Assembly: GCA_036898135.1 (NCBI GenBank)
Contig: CM072515.1
Span: forward strand, 72,208,035 to 72,272,034
DNA: 64,000 bases
Direction: 5' to 3'
DNA from: Oncomelania hupensis
Taxonomy: Eukaryota > Mollusca > Gastropoda > Littorinimorpha > Pomatiopsidae
The notes under the pieces are model-generated. The model ran no database searches, was not told the DNA's origin, and saw only the letters and a list, made by a program, of their open reading frames with translations. Of the stretch, positions 21,330 to 32,100 are shown piece after piece. The position numbers and the translations under genes are program-made. How positions within the stretch are numbered: position 1 is the first letter of the stretch; every line of letters begins with the position of its first letter.

Positions 21330-23690
21330 CATAACTGATCTACACAATTAAAAAATCCACAGGACATGACAATATCAGTGCCACCCTAATCAATCAAGTC
21401 CTTCTGTATAATGTTGAACCACTTACTTAAATTTATAATGTATGTATTACAAAATGTAGTTTTCCTGTTGCTCTCAAAATAGCTAAAGTAGTACCAATAC
21501 CAAAATAAAAACACTCAAACGATCTAAATAACATCTATCCAATTTCCCTTCTTAATACTTTATCAAAGCCAACTGAAAAACATATTAAAAACACAATGAA
21601 TTTCCTCGAAAATTGATCACTTATCCATCCCTTTCAATCAGGGTTTCGTAAATAACACTCTTGCCAAACAACTCTGGTAAAAAATGTGATAAGTGGTTAA
21701 CAGCAATATACAACGATGATTTGTGGGGAGCGGTATTCTTGGACTTCAAAAAGGCATTTGATTTAGCCCACCCCTCGATTCTCTTACAGAAGGTGGTCGT
21801 CTATGTTAACTATAATAAAGATACTCTGGTTTTCATCCTATCATATTTACAAGGACGAAAACAAAAATTATTATTAAATGGTCAGTATTCATCTGAAGGC
21901 GTTGTGTCATGTGGTGTTCTTCAAGGATACATCCTCGGCCCTTTACTATTTGTATTTATATTAATTATATTTTACCATGCTCACATTCTGTCTCACATCA
22001 ACTTTACCTCAATTGTTTCAAAGACAGGACCATCAGTCTCCAATCCAAGGTAAAGCTTCTGCGCTCTCTTGTCATCTCCATCTTCCTATACGCTTGCGAA
22101 ACATGGACTCTCACAGCAGACCTACAACAAAGAATACAAAGCATGGACATGAGGTGCTACAGAAGACTTCTGAGCATTTCCTATACCCAGCACATCACCA
22201 ATGACGAAATCCGACAGACCATCACACAAGCCTTTGGACAACACGATGACATGCACACTGTGCTGAAGAAACGGAAACTCTGATGGTATGGTCAGGTCAC
22301 CAGATCATCAGGCCTTGCAAAGGCAATCCTGCAAGGCACGGTGAAAGACGGCAGAAGAAGAGGGAGACCGAAGAAGAGGTGGGAGGACAACATTCGAGAA
22401 TGGACTGGTTTGACGCTGAGCGAAGCCATCAGGGTTGCTGACGACAGGGAAAGATGGAGTACGCTGGTTAAACGATCAGCTGTAGTGCCCCAACGACCTA
22501 CGAGTTACGGGATAGGATAGGATAGGATTTATATGAATGATTTGCCATTCAATATTCAAACAAAAACAGTTGTGATCTCTTTGCAGACGACAGCTCAATT
22601 CACGCAGTTTCCAATAACTTAAACGACCTACAAAGTGACCTCGAAGTTCTTACTTGGTGCAAAAACAATGGAATGATACTGCACTCCAGTAAATCTAAAG
22701 GTATGACGATAAGGACAAGGCAAAAGAGACGAAGTAATAAACGGACTATGACCCTGCTCATTGATTGTTCAAAAATCGACAAAGTGTCCGAGTATAGATA
22801 ACTTGAGATCATATTAGACAACGAACGTAAATAGCAAAACCATATTAAAAAGACATGCAAGAAAATTTCCCCAAAACTATATTTGTTAGCCCAACTTAGA
22901 TACTTTGTTGACAGTAGCACAAGTTTAATATATTACCATGCTCACATTCGGTCTCACATCAACTTTGCATCAATTGTTTGGAGCTGGAGCAATGCAGCAG
23001 ACTGTCATATATTTTAAAAAAAAATTACATAGAAGAGGTGTGAAGTTGGTTTCATCAGAAACTTAAATAAAGACAGAAGAAAAAATGTCAATATTGTCTA
23101 TCCTTTCACTTAATAAACAATTTTGTCTTCAACATATCTGTTCATATGTTCAAAATAATTAATAATCAAGCCCCAACATACCTTCAGGTAGCTCTGCATA
23201 AATCATTACGTCGTAACTCCAATGACTATATTTTGCCTAAACCTCGTATAGACCTATTTAAAGGTAGTTTTGTCTTAAGGGGTCCTTTCATATGGAATTA
23301 TCTTCCCCTAATTAAGTCACAGATGTTGTTCATCTCTTGTGTCCTTTAAGAACAATCTCCGTTCGTTACTATTACTAACCTAATTATTACTAGAACCCTA
23401 GTAATTATTGTTACATCTGACACCACTAAACTGTGGCACTTAAACATTGTGAGGTTTTGGGTGCTCTAAGTGTCTGTAGTAAAACTGTAACATTTCAACC
23501 TATTCAATGTAGGTCTATAATTTTAAATCTAGTTGACTCGTTAATTGTTGCGTTCAATTTCTCTGCTTGCGTTTGTGTAATGTTCAGTGCGTGTGAATGA
23601 TGCAAGGACAGATTGGAAGACTAGGTTTTAGCCTAAACTCTCAATCCTTGTTGCGAATAAAAATGTCTGAGTCTGAATCTGATTTTCTCT
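21330..23690 (+). mobile_element. CR1/Jockey-like LINE, decayed, interrupted by a chimeric insertion
   Basis: Reverse-transcriptase relics in order: FPVALKIAKVVPIPK, YPISLLNTLSK, FQSGFRK, VFLDFKKAFDLAHPSILLQK (21,740-21,795), VSCGVLQGYILGPLLF (21,905-21,955). After a foreign insertion (21,962-22,526) it resumes with YMNDLPFNIQ and LFADDSSIH (catalytic DD near 22,585). The C-terminal INNQAPTYLQVAL segment follows near 23,160. It ends GAATAAAAATGTCTGAGTCTGAATCTGA, a TCTGA-type tail. Several stops and frameshifts make it a pseudogene. The 5' end is truncated. Confidence 0.85.
21962..22526 (+). mobile_element. RTE-like LINE copy C2 with a CR1-like 5' piece (chimeric)
   Basis: The insertion is flanked by a perfect 8-bp duplication ATTTATAT (21,954-21,961 and 22,527-22,534). 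Its 3' part (about 22,019-22,526) is the RTE C-terminal region (LYACETWTLTADLQQRIQS, GRRRGRPKKRWEDNIREWTG) with a GATAGG tail. Its 5' part (21,962 to about 22,018) is about 94% identical to a piece of the host CR1-like element found at 22,922-22,978. Removing the insertion and one duplication restores the host reverse-transcriptase frame. Confidence 0.8.
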
Positions 23691-23785
23691 ATCTCTTGTC
23701 TCTTTCTTCGTCTTATCTACACGCACAAACACACGCATATACACACTTACGCATAGTCATAATGATACTAAAGCACTTGTTATTT

Positions 23786-23789
<4 letters not shown>

Positions 23790-23842
<53 letters not shown>
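23790..23842 (+). repeat. (CT)n microsatellite
   Basis: Perfect CT array of about 50 bp. More CT- and CA-rich tracts follow to about 24,000. Confidence 0.93.
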
Positions 23843-23844
<2 letters not shown>

Positions 23845-24179
23845 CCTCTTTCTCTCTTTTTGTTTTATCTCTACGCACACAATGAAACATAAACACTTAT
23901 TCTTTTCAACTCTCTCTCTTTCTCTCTCTGTCATACACACAAACGTACACACACACGTACACACCCACACGCACACACACCCACACACACACACACGCTT
24001 GTGACAATCTAAGCTTCATTTGGGAAATCAGAATTGAAACTGAATGCCGAATCTTGTATCAATGACAGTTGAGTAACTATGACAGGTTAGCCCCCGTGGG
24101 AAACTGACAACAACGTGCTTCAAAAATCAAAATCATTCGAACTAAAAGGAAACAAACACGGCCAAACACGACATACAGA

Positions 24180-24458
24180 GCGAGAGAGAGAGAGAGAGAG
24201 AGAGGGAGGGAGGGAAAGAGAGAAGGAGAGGGAGGGAGAGAGAGGAGGTAAGAAAGATAATGTGGGGAGGGGGTGACAATGTGACAGGTAAAACCCGCAG
24301 AGAAATTGACAACGTTGTTCAATTGGCGGTCACTTTGCGTTGGCAGTGAAAAAAAAACAAAACAATGAGACTGACACAGAAGAGGGGAAAAGATGATGGG
24401 GTGTGTGTGACGTGACAGAACGGTGACGTTTCGCGGGGTGGGTGTGTGGGGAGGAGGG

Positions 24459-24535
<77 letters not shown>

Positions 24536-24700
24536 CAGACCTCCTTCTTCTTCATCCGCCCTTGCCTCATCCGCTCTCACAGACGCACTGTTATAATAAA
24601 TATGACAGTATATACATTTTGGGGACAGAGGGACACTGGACATTAATAACGATAATTAGAAGATGTTAAATAACAACTGTATGCAACAGCTTATTTACAC

Positions 24701-24771
<71 letters not shown>

Positions 24772-24772
24772 G

Positions 24773-24845
<73 letters not shown>
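24180..24845 (+). repeat. Cluster of four (GA)n microsatellites
   Basis: Arrays at about 24,180-24,206, 24,465-24,533, 24,702-24,762 and 24,776-24,844, all with purines on the plus strand. The open frames of Arg-Glu repeats are artefacts. Confidence 0.93.
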
Positions 24846-25059
24846 GTCAACTTCCTGTAAAGGACCGGAAAACGAGAGAGTGGCCGGAAGTAAAACCTAG
24901 TGGGTGTCTATTTTGTCTGTATTTATTTAGTTAAAATTTATTTATTTCTTTATTTATTTCAATAAACTGAGTAGATCTAGATGTAAAGGAATTCAAAACT
25001 TTTTTTTAAAAGTATGGAAGCAGAAAAGAATTGGTGTTTAAATGTTGTCGTTGTTCAGA

Positions 25060-25690
25060 TCAGACATCAAAGTCCAAGGCCAATATCTCAACACAGTGCA
25101 TAGCTTCAAATATTTAGGAGCCATTGTATCAGACAATGGGTCCCGGCAGGAAGTCCTCTCCAGGATCGCACAAACAACTGCTGCCCTGGCAAGGTTGAAG
25201 CCCATTTGGAATGACAGGACCATCAGTCTACATTCCAATGTAAGACTGCTGCGCTCCCTTGTCATCTCCATCTTCCTATATGCTTGCGAAGCATGGACCC
25301 TCGCAGCAGATCTCCAACGAAGAATACAAAGCATTTCCTATACCCAACACATCACCAACGACGAAGTCCGACAGACCATCACACAAGCCATTGGACAACA
25401 CGATGACCTGCTCACAGTGGTGAAGAAACGGAAACTCCGATGGTATGGCCACGTCACCAGATCATCAGGCCTTGCAAAGACTATTCTGCAAGGCACAGTG
25501 CAAGGAGGTAGAAGAAGAGGGAGACCTAAAAAGAGGTGGGAGGACAACATTCGAGAATGGACTGGTTTGACACTGAGCGAAGCCATCAGGGCTGCTGAGG
25601 ACAGAGAAAGATGGAGTATGCTGGTTAAACGATCAGCTGTGGTGCCCCTACGACCTCCGGGTTACGGGACAGGATAGGATAGGATAGGAA
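25060..25690 (+). mobile_element. RTE-like LINE copy C3, long open C-terminal frame
   Basis: A frame of about 200 residues (25,042-25,677) is open through the C-terminal region: HSFKYLGAIVSDNGSR, ARLKPIWNDRTISL, LYACEAWTLAADLQRRIQS, LRWYGHVTRSSGLAK, WEDNIREWTGLTLSEA. It stops just before a (GGATA)n tail. Compared with copy C4 it lacks 33 bases in frame (11 residues after RRIQS), apparently lost between two GCAT words. The absence of other breaks suggests a fairly young insertion. 5'-truncated; no reverse-transcriptase core. Confidence 0.88.
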
Positions 25691-25696
25691 TATCAG

Positions 25697-25966
25697 AGAA
25701 AGCCCTATTGACCATTTGGCAGAAAGCGTCCAATTTCTCTAAGCTGAGCCAAAAGACCCATACATACACGAAGAAGAAGTTTCGGGAGAGTTTTCAAGAA
25801 AAATGCTAAGTGACTGGTCTAGCGAAGAAGATAGTAGATTGATAGAACGGATTAGAAACGAGAAAGAACACATGAGAATGACATAAACAGTGGTAATTTA
25901 AAGCACTACATTTCCACAAAGTGGGGATAGTATTTATACAGAAAACCACGGCACCCCAACGGGGAG
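25697..25966 (-). mobile_element. R-family retroposon R3, 5' portion only
   Basis: Directly after the tail of RTE copy C3. Contains the reverse complement of the R family from the GGTCACTAGGGC region back to the GC-rich start (CACCCCAACGGGG at about 25,951). The 3' half is absent, so the copy was cut at its 3' side, probably in connection with the C3 insertion. Confidence 0.78.
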
Positions 25967-26234
25967 AAAGGGGCGAGTACTGAGATTAAATCTTGAATGT
26001 AATTCAGAAGACCCTCACCCTGTAACAAGTTTATGGCCAGAGCTACTGTACATAATATATATGCGTAGACTTGTTTATGCGAATGGGTGAACGAATACCA
26101 ATTTATAATATTATTGCACATACTTTTGCTGAAAACACAGCGTCACGACCAATGTTAAAATGCAGCTGGATAAATAATATTGAAAATAATATTCAACCGT
26201 GATTAACAAACATTTTTTTAAAAATCCAAGAAAA

Positions 26235-26490
26235 GAGTGTTTTGTGTGTGCGCATGTTCGTGTGTGTGCATGTGTGTGTGTGCGTGTGTGTGTGTGCGTG
26301 TGCATGTGTGTGTGTGCGCGTGACACTGACTTATTATGCATGTATGTGCGTAGGTACTTGACTGTGTGTGTATGCGTGTGTGTATATATCTCTCTGTGCA
26401 TGTGTGTATGTAATATGTTATGCGTGTGTATATAAAGGTGGTGTGGGTGTGTATGTTTGTGTTTGAGTGCGTGCGTGCGCGCGTGTGTTA
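26235..26490 (+). repeat. (TG)n-rich microsatellite
   Basis: Several interrupted TG/CG arrays on the plus strand. Confidence 0.9.
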
Positions 26491-27385
26491 ATATACAATG
26501 CAAAGATGAGAGAACTGAGCGAAGAGAAACGAAAGACGCCAGTGATCAGTACTCACCAAATTCTACCCACAATATTCCACTGAGACATGATTAGACTTGT
26601 GTATCATAATAATTATATCTATGCTTATCACAAACAGAGAGAGGACTGAATACGGAAATCAAAATAAGCTTGCGATTACTTTCAGTTTGCAATATCCAAC
26701 AAAGTACCAAGACAGTCTGATAGTTTTAGTGTGAGATAAGACGTGTGATATTATCATAGTTAAAATATCGTGTAGTTTAAGCAAAGTGACAGGACAAATC
26801 TGAGAACAATCATCATCTTGAAAAACGAGATAGACTAATAATGACAACTTGTGTGTTCAATACTTAAGGATGTTTGCCTAATTTAGATAGGCTAATCCAA
26901 TTTTGGGATCAGAGCAAGTCTCTCGGCGGATCTTGAAAGACAGAATTTTAACAGGTTTGAATCTTCTATAGTCTTTTTGTTCTTCTAAACTTACTGCTAG
27001 TTTCCTGTCGTCATAGTCCTTCTTTCTTTCGTTCTCCTCGCCATTCTTTCTTCTTCAATGTTTATGTGAGTTTGTTTGCGCATGAATGCGATTTTAAGGA
27101 TGTGTATTTTCTTTTTATTACATTGGTTTTATGTAGTTATTTTAAAACTTGTGTTCCTATAGGAGACCTAGTTTATTTATCTTATTGTGAAATATTACTT
27201 TCTTTTCACCTAGTTTTACTGTTCATAATCAGTTAGGCGTTGACGGTGTGTGTGTGTATTGTAGAGTGTGTGCGTGCGTGTGCACGTGAATAAACGCACC
27301 AATGAGTAGCAGACCTTGTCTTTCTTAGTAACAAATGGGTTTATTTGCTGGGAACCCACTTTTTTCCAGGACCCCACTTTTTTCT
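26491..27385. other. Intergenic DNA, nothing recognised
   Basis: Ordinary AT-rich sequence with a short TG array near 27,245. No exon or element ends. Confidence 0.4.
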
Positions 27386-27465
27386 AAGTGCGCAGGAGTG
27401 CTCTTATAGTGCATGGGAGTGCAGTTGTAGTGCATGAGAGTGTTTTAAGTACACAGGAGTGCTCT
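27386..27465 (+). repeat. ~20-bp minisatellite, four units
   Basis: Units of the form GTGCRYAGGAGTGCTCTTATA repeat four times with changes, ending at about 27,465. Confidence 0.6.
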
Positions 27466-27670
27466 ATCCGGGACGGAGAAAATACAGTCAATTTTCGGAT
27501 AAATTTTGAAGAAAATTCGACCTATTTCGTCGACGAACTAGGTCAACTTTTTAGACAAGGGTTCGGGTAAGGGTTAGTTGTAGATCTATCCCTAGCCCTT
27601 ACCCTTTTCTCTACAAAAATCATTCTCCGATTCCGACATTCTTAAATAAACCCAGTTGTGATGTATTGCA

Positions 27671-27672
27671 AA

Positions 27673-27724
<52 letters not shown>
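27671..27724 (+). repeat. (TG)n(AG)n microsatellite
   Basis: A compound dinucleotide array. Confidence 0.9.
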
Positions 27725-27726
<2 letters not shown>

Positions 27727-28656
27727 GTTACGTTTTATAGCATGGCACTGGCAAGTTTTTAACCAAAGGCTTTGTATTTTATAATGGTGCGATGCATGTA
27801 TTAACGAAAGATTGAATGGGTTCAGGTCCTGTGATGTTCACCAACATCGCAGCAAAGCCCTTGTGTCCTGTCACTTGGAAGAATTTCTTGTTCTCTAGGC
27901 TCCTTCCTCCCCCTCGTTCTTCTTCTTTCTCCTCCTTCTTTGTCTTTAAAAGAAGGTTAATACGCCTCCTGCACACCAGCCGTACACACACTATGATTAT
28001 ACAGATTGATTGATCCTTTCGGATCTCATGTTTAATGGGCGTCTGAGCTCGAGATAAATATTGAGGGGGACAAAAAGTCTAATTCACCCCAACAGATGAT
28101 TGATTTACATGTTCACACATATTGTGTGTGTGTGTGTGCCTAATAGTTGCTAAATTTAAATCTAAACGTCATGTCCGAACATTCAACAGGTCGTTTGCTA
28201 TAGCAGTAAATGGATTTATCCCCCTTGTTATACAGGCGCTAGCGAACACAATAACACGCAACCGAACATGATCAACATACTCCTAAGCTTGTTTCAGGGT
28301 GTGTGTGTGGATTTACCAAGTGAGAATATGGTGTTACCTGTGGTATCGGGTGACGCTTGACGGGTGTATTAAGGACCCCTTTGTTAGATTCGCGCCAGTA
28401 TAGCTATCAGGGAGCCAAGTGTACTTTTAAGCTGCTTACGTGCCAATCGGAGAGCTTTCACCGCCATCATTTGTATTATTAGACTTATATAATTATACTA
28501 GGCTATATAGCGTAAAGCTTGAACATTTGACCTCAGGTTCATTTGTGATCCGTAGGCCATTATAATTCGCTTATAGGCCTATAGCTGACTGCTTTCGAAT
28601 TTTCTGGTAACTGCGTCTCAGAGCCATTTCATCATAGTGCTATCGACATCACCAAC
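27725..28656 (+). other. Upstream region of the three-exon gene
   Basis: Contains the putative 5' UTR directly before 28,657. TATA-like words occur near 28,486-28,512 (TTATATAATTATAC, CTATATAGC). No promoter can be placed with confidence. Confidence 0.35.
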
Positions 28657-28962
28657 ATGGATTTCAGGACATTCTACAAGGCACATGCATCTCAACCTTC
28701 ATCAGAATGCCAAAGTAACTCTTCTTCTCACCAACATCCGCACCCACCAACATCAACAACTTTGCGGCTACCTCCGCAGTTCTTCGACTTCCGGGTCAAC
28801 AAAAAAGAACGTTCAGACTCAACGTCGGAGTCTGCCGCGTCGTCCTTCTCGTCGACACAAGCGATCTACCTGGACGATTCGACGAGCGATGCGTTCGCCG
28901 ATGACGAGTGGCTGTCCGACGGTGGGACTTCTGGCGACTGTTCGCACGCCACCGAAAGACAG
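28657..28962 (+). CDS. Unrecognised gene, exon 1
   Basis: Codes residues 1-102 (MDFRTFYKAHASQPSS...ATERQ). Donor AG/gtcagaaat. An (ATG)n(ATA)n array begins only 15 bp into the intron. Confidence 0.75.
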
Positions 28963-29052
28963 GTCAGAAATCTTGTAATGATGATGATGAGGGTAATGAT
29001 GATGAGGGTAATGATGATGATGACGATGATGATGATGATGATGATGATGATG

Positions 29053-29106
<54 letters not shown>

Positions 29107-32100
29107 TATGCTATATACGCTAATTTCCTCAAATCACCAGTCAGGCTCAAAGCACGGCGATCTGCAACAAACTCACATAATGTTACAAACGCTCCTACAT
29201 GCAGAACAAATACACTGTCATCACTCAAACACGTGGATGCGCCGAGTGCGTGAGAAATTCAATTCAATTCAATTCAATATTTTAATTTCACGTCTGTTCA
29301 CAGCAATGTGATTTTAGACAACAAAAAAGTATGGGAAAAAAATTATATAAAAAAAAGGAATTAAAAGAATAACATAAAATTATAAAATTAAAAACAAATA
29401 AATATAATAACAATAATAATGTAATTTAAAAAACAAACAAAAAAAAACCAATATAAGTAATAATTTAATTTAATTTAATTTAATCAAAATTAACAATAAC
29501 ATATCAACGTTCTTCAAAATTATAATATCTTATATAAGTCTGTTTTGATAATGACACCAGCAATGTCACATATTTCTGTACCATATAAAATGGTTTTAGT
29601 GTCATCTTGTGCTGATAATATAATTCCCTGTTGTTTGTATAATGGTGTTAAAACAGTACATTCAAAAAGTAAATGATTTAAAGAGACGATCCCTTTACAT
29701 ATACAATTAATATTTTTCAAATACTTTGTATTCCACGAATTCAATCGTAGTTTGTATATCAATCTTGAAATTGCTCTTGAACAACATATAATATTTACTT
29801 TAGGAATTTTCATGTAAAAGTGCCGTTCAACTAAAGGATAGTATTCAAACTGACATATTTTCAAATCACAATTCAAAATCGTATTGCCACTTTTCATTGC
29901 TCCCTTCTTCTCTAATGTGTCTGACATTTCATTACCATATATACCAAAATGTGATGGAACCCAACAAAATGTAATTCCAATACCCCTCGTACGTATACAA
30001 TGAATTAAATACCTGATGTCAAATATTATGTCGGTTCTCTTTTTACATTTCCAATTTCGTAAAGCATACAGCACCGATTTGGAATCAACACAAATTAAAA
30101 TATTAAATATTTCATGAGGAATGTTAATTATACAATATAACACCATAAGTATGGCGTACAATTCACATGTAAATATTGAAAATCCGTGACCAAGATAGTA
30201 AGATTTTTGAATATTCAAATGCGGTATAATAAATCCTGACCCACATTCTGATGATTCCAGAACACTTCCATCAGTGTATACTTTTAAATGATTAGGGTAA
30301 TTGTTATATATATGTTCTGTTACTTCACATTTGAGAATATTTGTATCTTCATTTTTCTTTAAATCAGAATACTCCATGTCAAAATTTGCATTTAAATGTT
30401 CCCATGGTGGAAATCGTGGAATAATTGGTACTATAGGAACAACGGTAATCAATATTGCATAATTCCATAATATCTTTTGTGTAGTCTTTAATTGTTTTTA
30501 TATAAGGAATGGCTTGAGCTCTTTTTGGGTAATCCACACTGGATAGATTTAAAATTTCATCTTTAACAGAGTTTTCTACAGATAAACTTCTAATGACATA
30601 TTTTGACGTTGCTAATTTACGCTGCTCAGAAAAAGACAAAATACCTGCTTCTTTGTATGTATTTTGAGTATTTGTATGAACTGGTACTCCCAATGCTAAT
30701 TTTATTGATTTACTATCTATACTTTATAATTTATTCAGCAGGTTCATAGGGGCAGAAAAATATACTTCTTGTCCATATATTAATTTAGATCTTATTAAAG
30801 ACGTAGCCAGAAGTAAAAGGGTTTTAGTGTCTTGACTGAACGTTTGTGTTATTATTATCTTTAATAAATTTAATCTATTTCTTGCTTTGTTAATTAAATA
30901 TTCAATATGATATTTCCAATTCATTTTAGGTGTGAAATAGACACCTAAGAATTTAATGTTTTGCTTGTATAATAATATTTGGCCATTAAGTTTGAAATCA
31001 GGTAATTTCTTAGTGCGTGAGAGTATCTTATTTAATTTTATTTATTATTTTAGCCTCCAGTGAAGAATCCAGGGCGCAGAACTACAAAATACTCCCCTCC
31101 TTTCCCCCCCTTTCACACTTATATGTCAGTAATTGTCCAGTATGACAGATCAAAGAAGAAAAAGAAGTGTACAGGACACTACATGTAAATTCCTTCTTTG
31201 AGATTTTACAGACGTATTGTATTGTATTGTATTGTATGGTATTGTACGCTCCACAGGAAGGGGACGGGGAATCCTCTACATCAGAATTGGTCGAGGAGCA
31301 AGTCACCAGCGTGACCAGGGTCAGAAGACTGAACGCGACTGGTAGAGGGATCAGAGTGCAGCAGGTAAATAGTTGGAAGTGAATCCGAGTCCTTCTCCAT
31401 CTCCTCCCTGCTTTTCACACTAGATAGTATGATCATAGAAGAGATGATTAAGTTGGCAGTCTAATCAGTTATCACCATCGTCATAGTTGCCTTTTTCATG
31501 GTGATGCCTTCTCGTCATCCATACGAGTCATCGTTATCTTCATATTACCATCGTCATCATCATCGTCTTTATTGTCACCTTTTTGCCTTCGTCAGCATTA
31601 TCATTGTCATCCTCCTCCTCCTCCTAACTATCCTCACCATCTATTAGTACGGTGTTCTCGTTGTCTGTCGGTGTAGGAAACCAGACTAATAGCCTAAAAA
31701 ATGAGCTATCTGACCTTTCCAAACTAACAACATGATTTAGCTACCGTACTGACAGACTGACAGACAGACTGACATAGACATATCATAAGACACCAGCTAT
31801 AATGAACCAACCAATAAGTATAACTACTAATAGATCTACTTAATCCTTCAGCCTTTCGGGGCCTTTGGGGAGACATAAGAGTTTTTGCCACTTCGGTCGG
31901 TCTGTTGCTGTCTGTCATGAACCATGACATGTCCATCGACGCCCACTACTAAACTAAGGAATTAAGTACTAACAGATGAATATAGAAACGTAACCTGAAC
32001 AGAACACCAAACAAGTCGTAGGTAGGGCTAATTCATTAACCATAGTACCTTGTCAATGACGTGTAAAGAACCAATATTAAGAAAATAATATAAAGGGCTA

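Larger units (their letters stand above)
29105..31060 (-). mobile_element. SINE family S2 copy, split by a LINE
   Basis: The body at 29,105-29,255 matches the S2 copy at 2,660-2,800 (AATCACCARTCAGSCTCAAAGCRCGGCGATCTG-type segment). It is interrupted by the LINE at 29,256-31,011 and resumes after the 11-bp duplication; little S2 sequence remains beyond it. Confidence 0.6.

Noticed and set aside
24442..24860. Arg-Glu repeat frames
   Set aside because: Translations of (GA)n arrays.
26199..26503. His-Thr and Cys-Val rich frames
   Set aside because: Translations of the (TG)n array.
27563..27602. Short hairpin GGGTAAGGGTTAG / CTAGCCCTTACCC
   Set aside because: A single small inverted repeat without context; too little to call a terminator or RNA.
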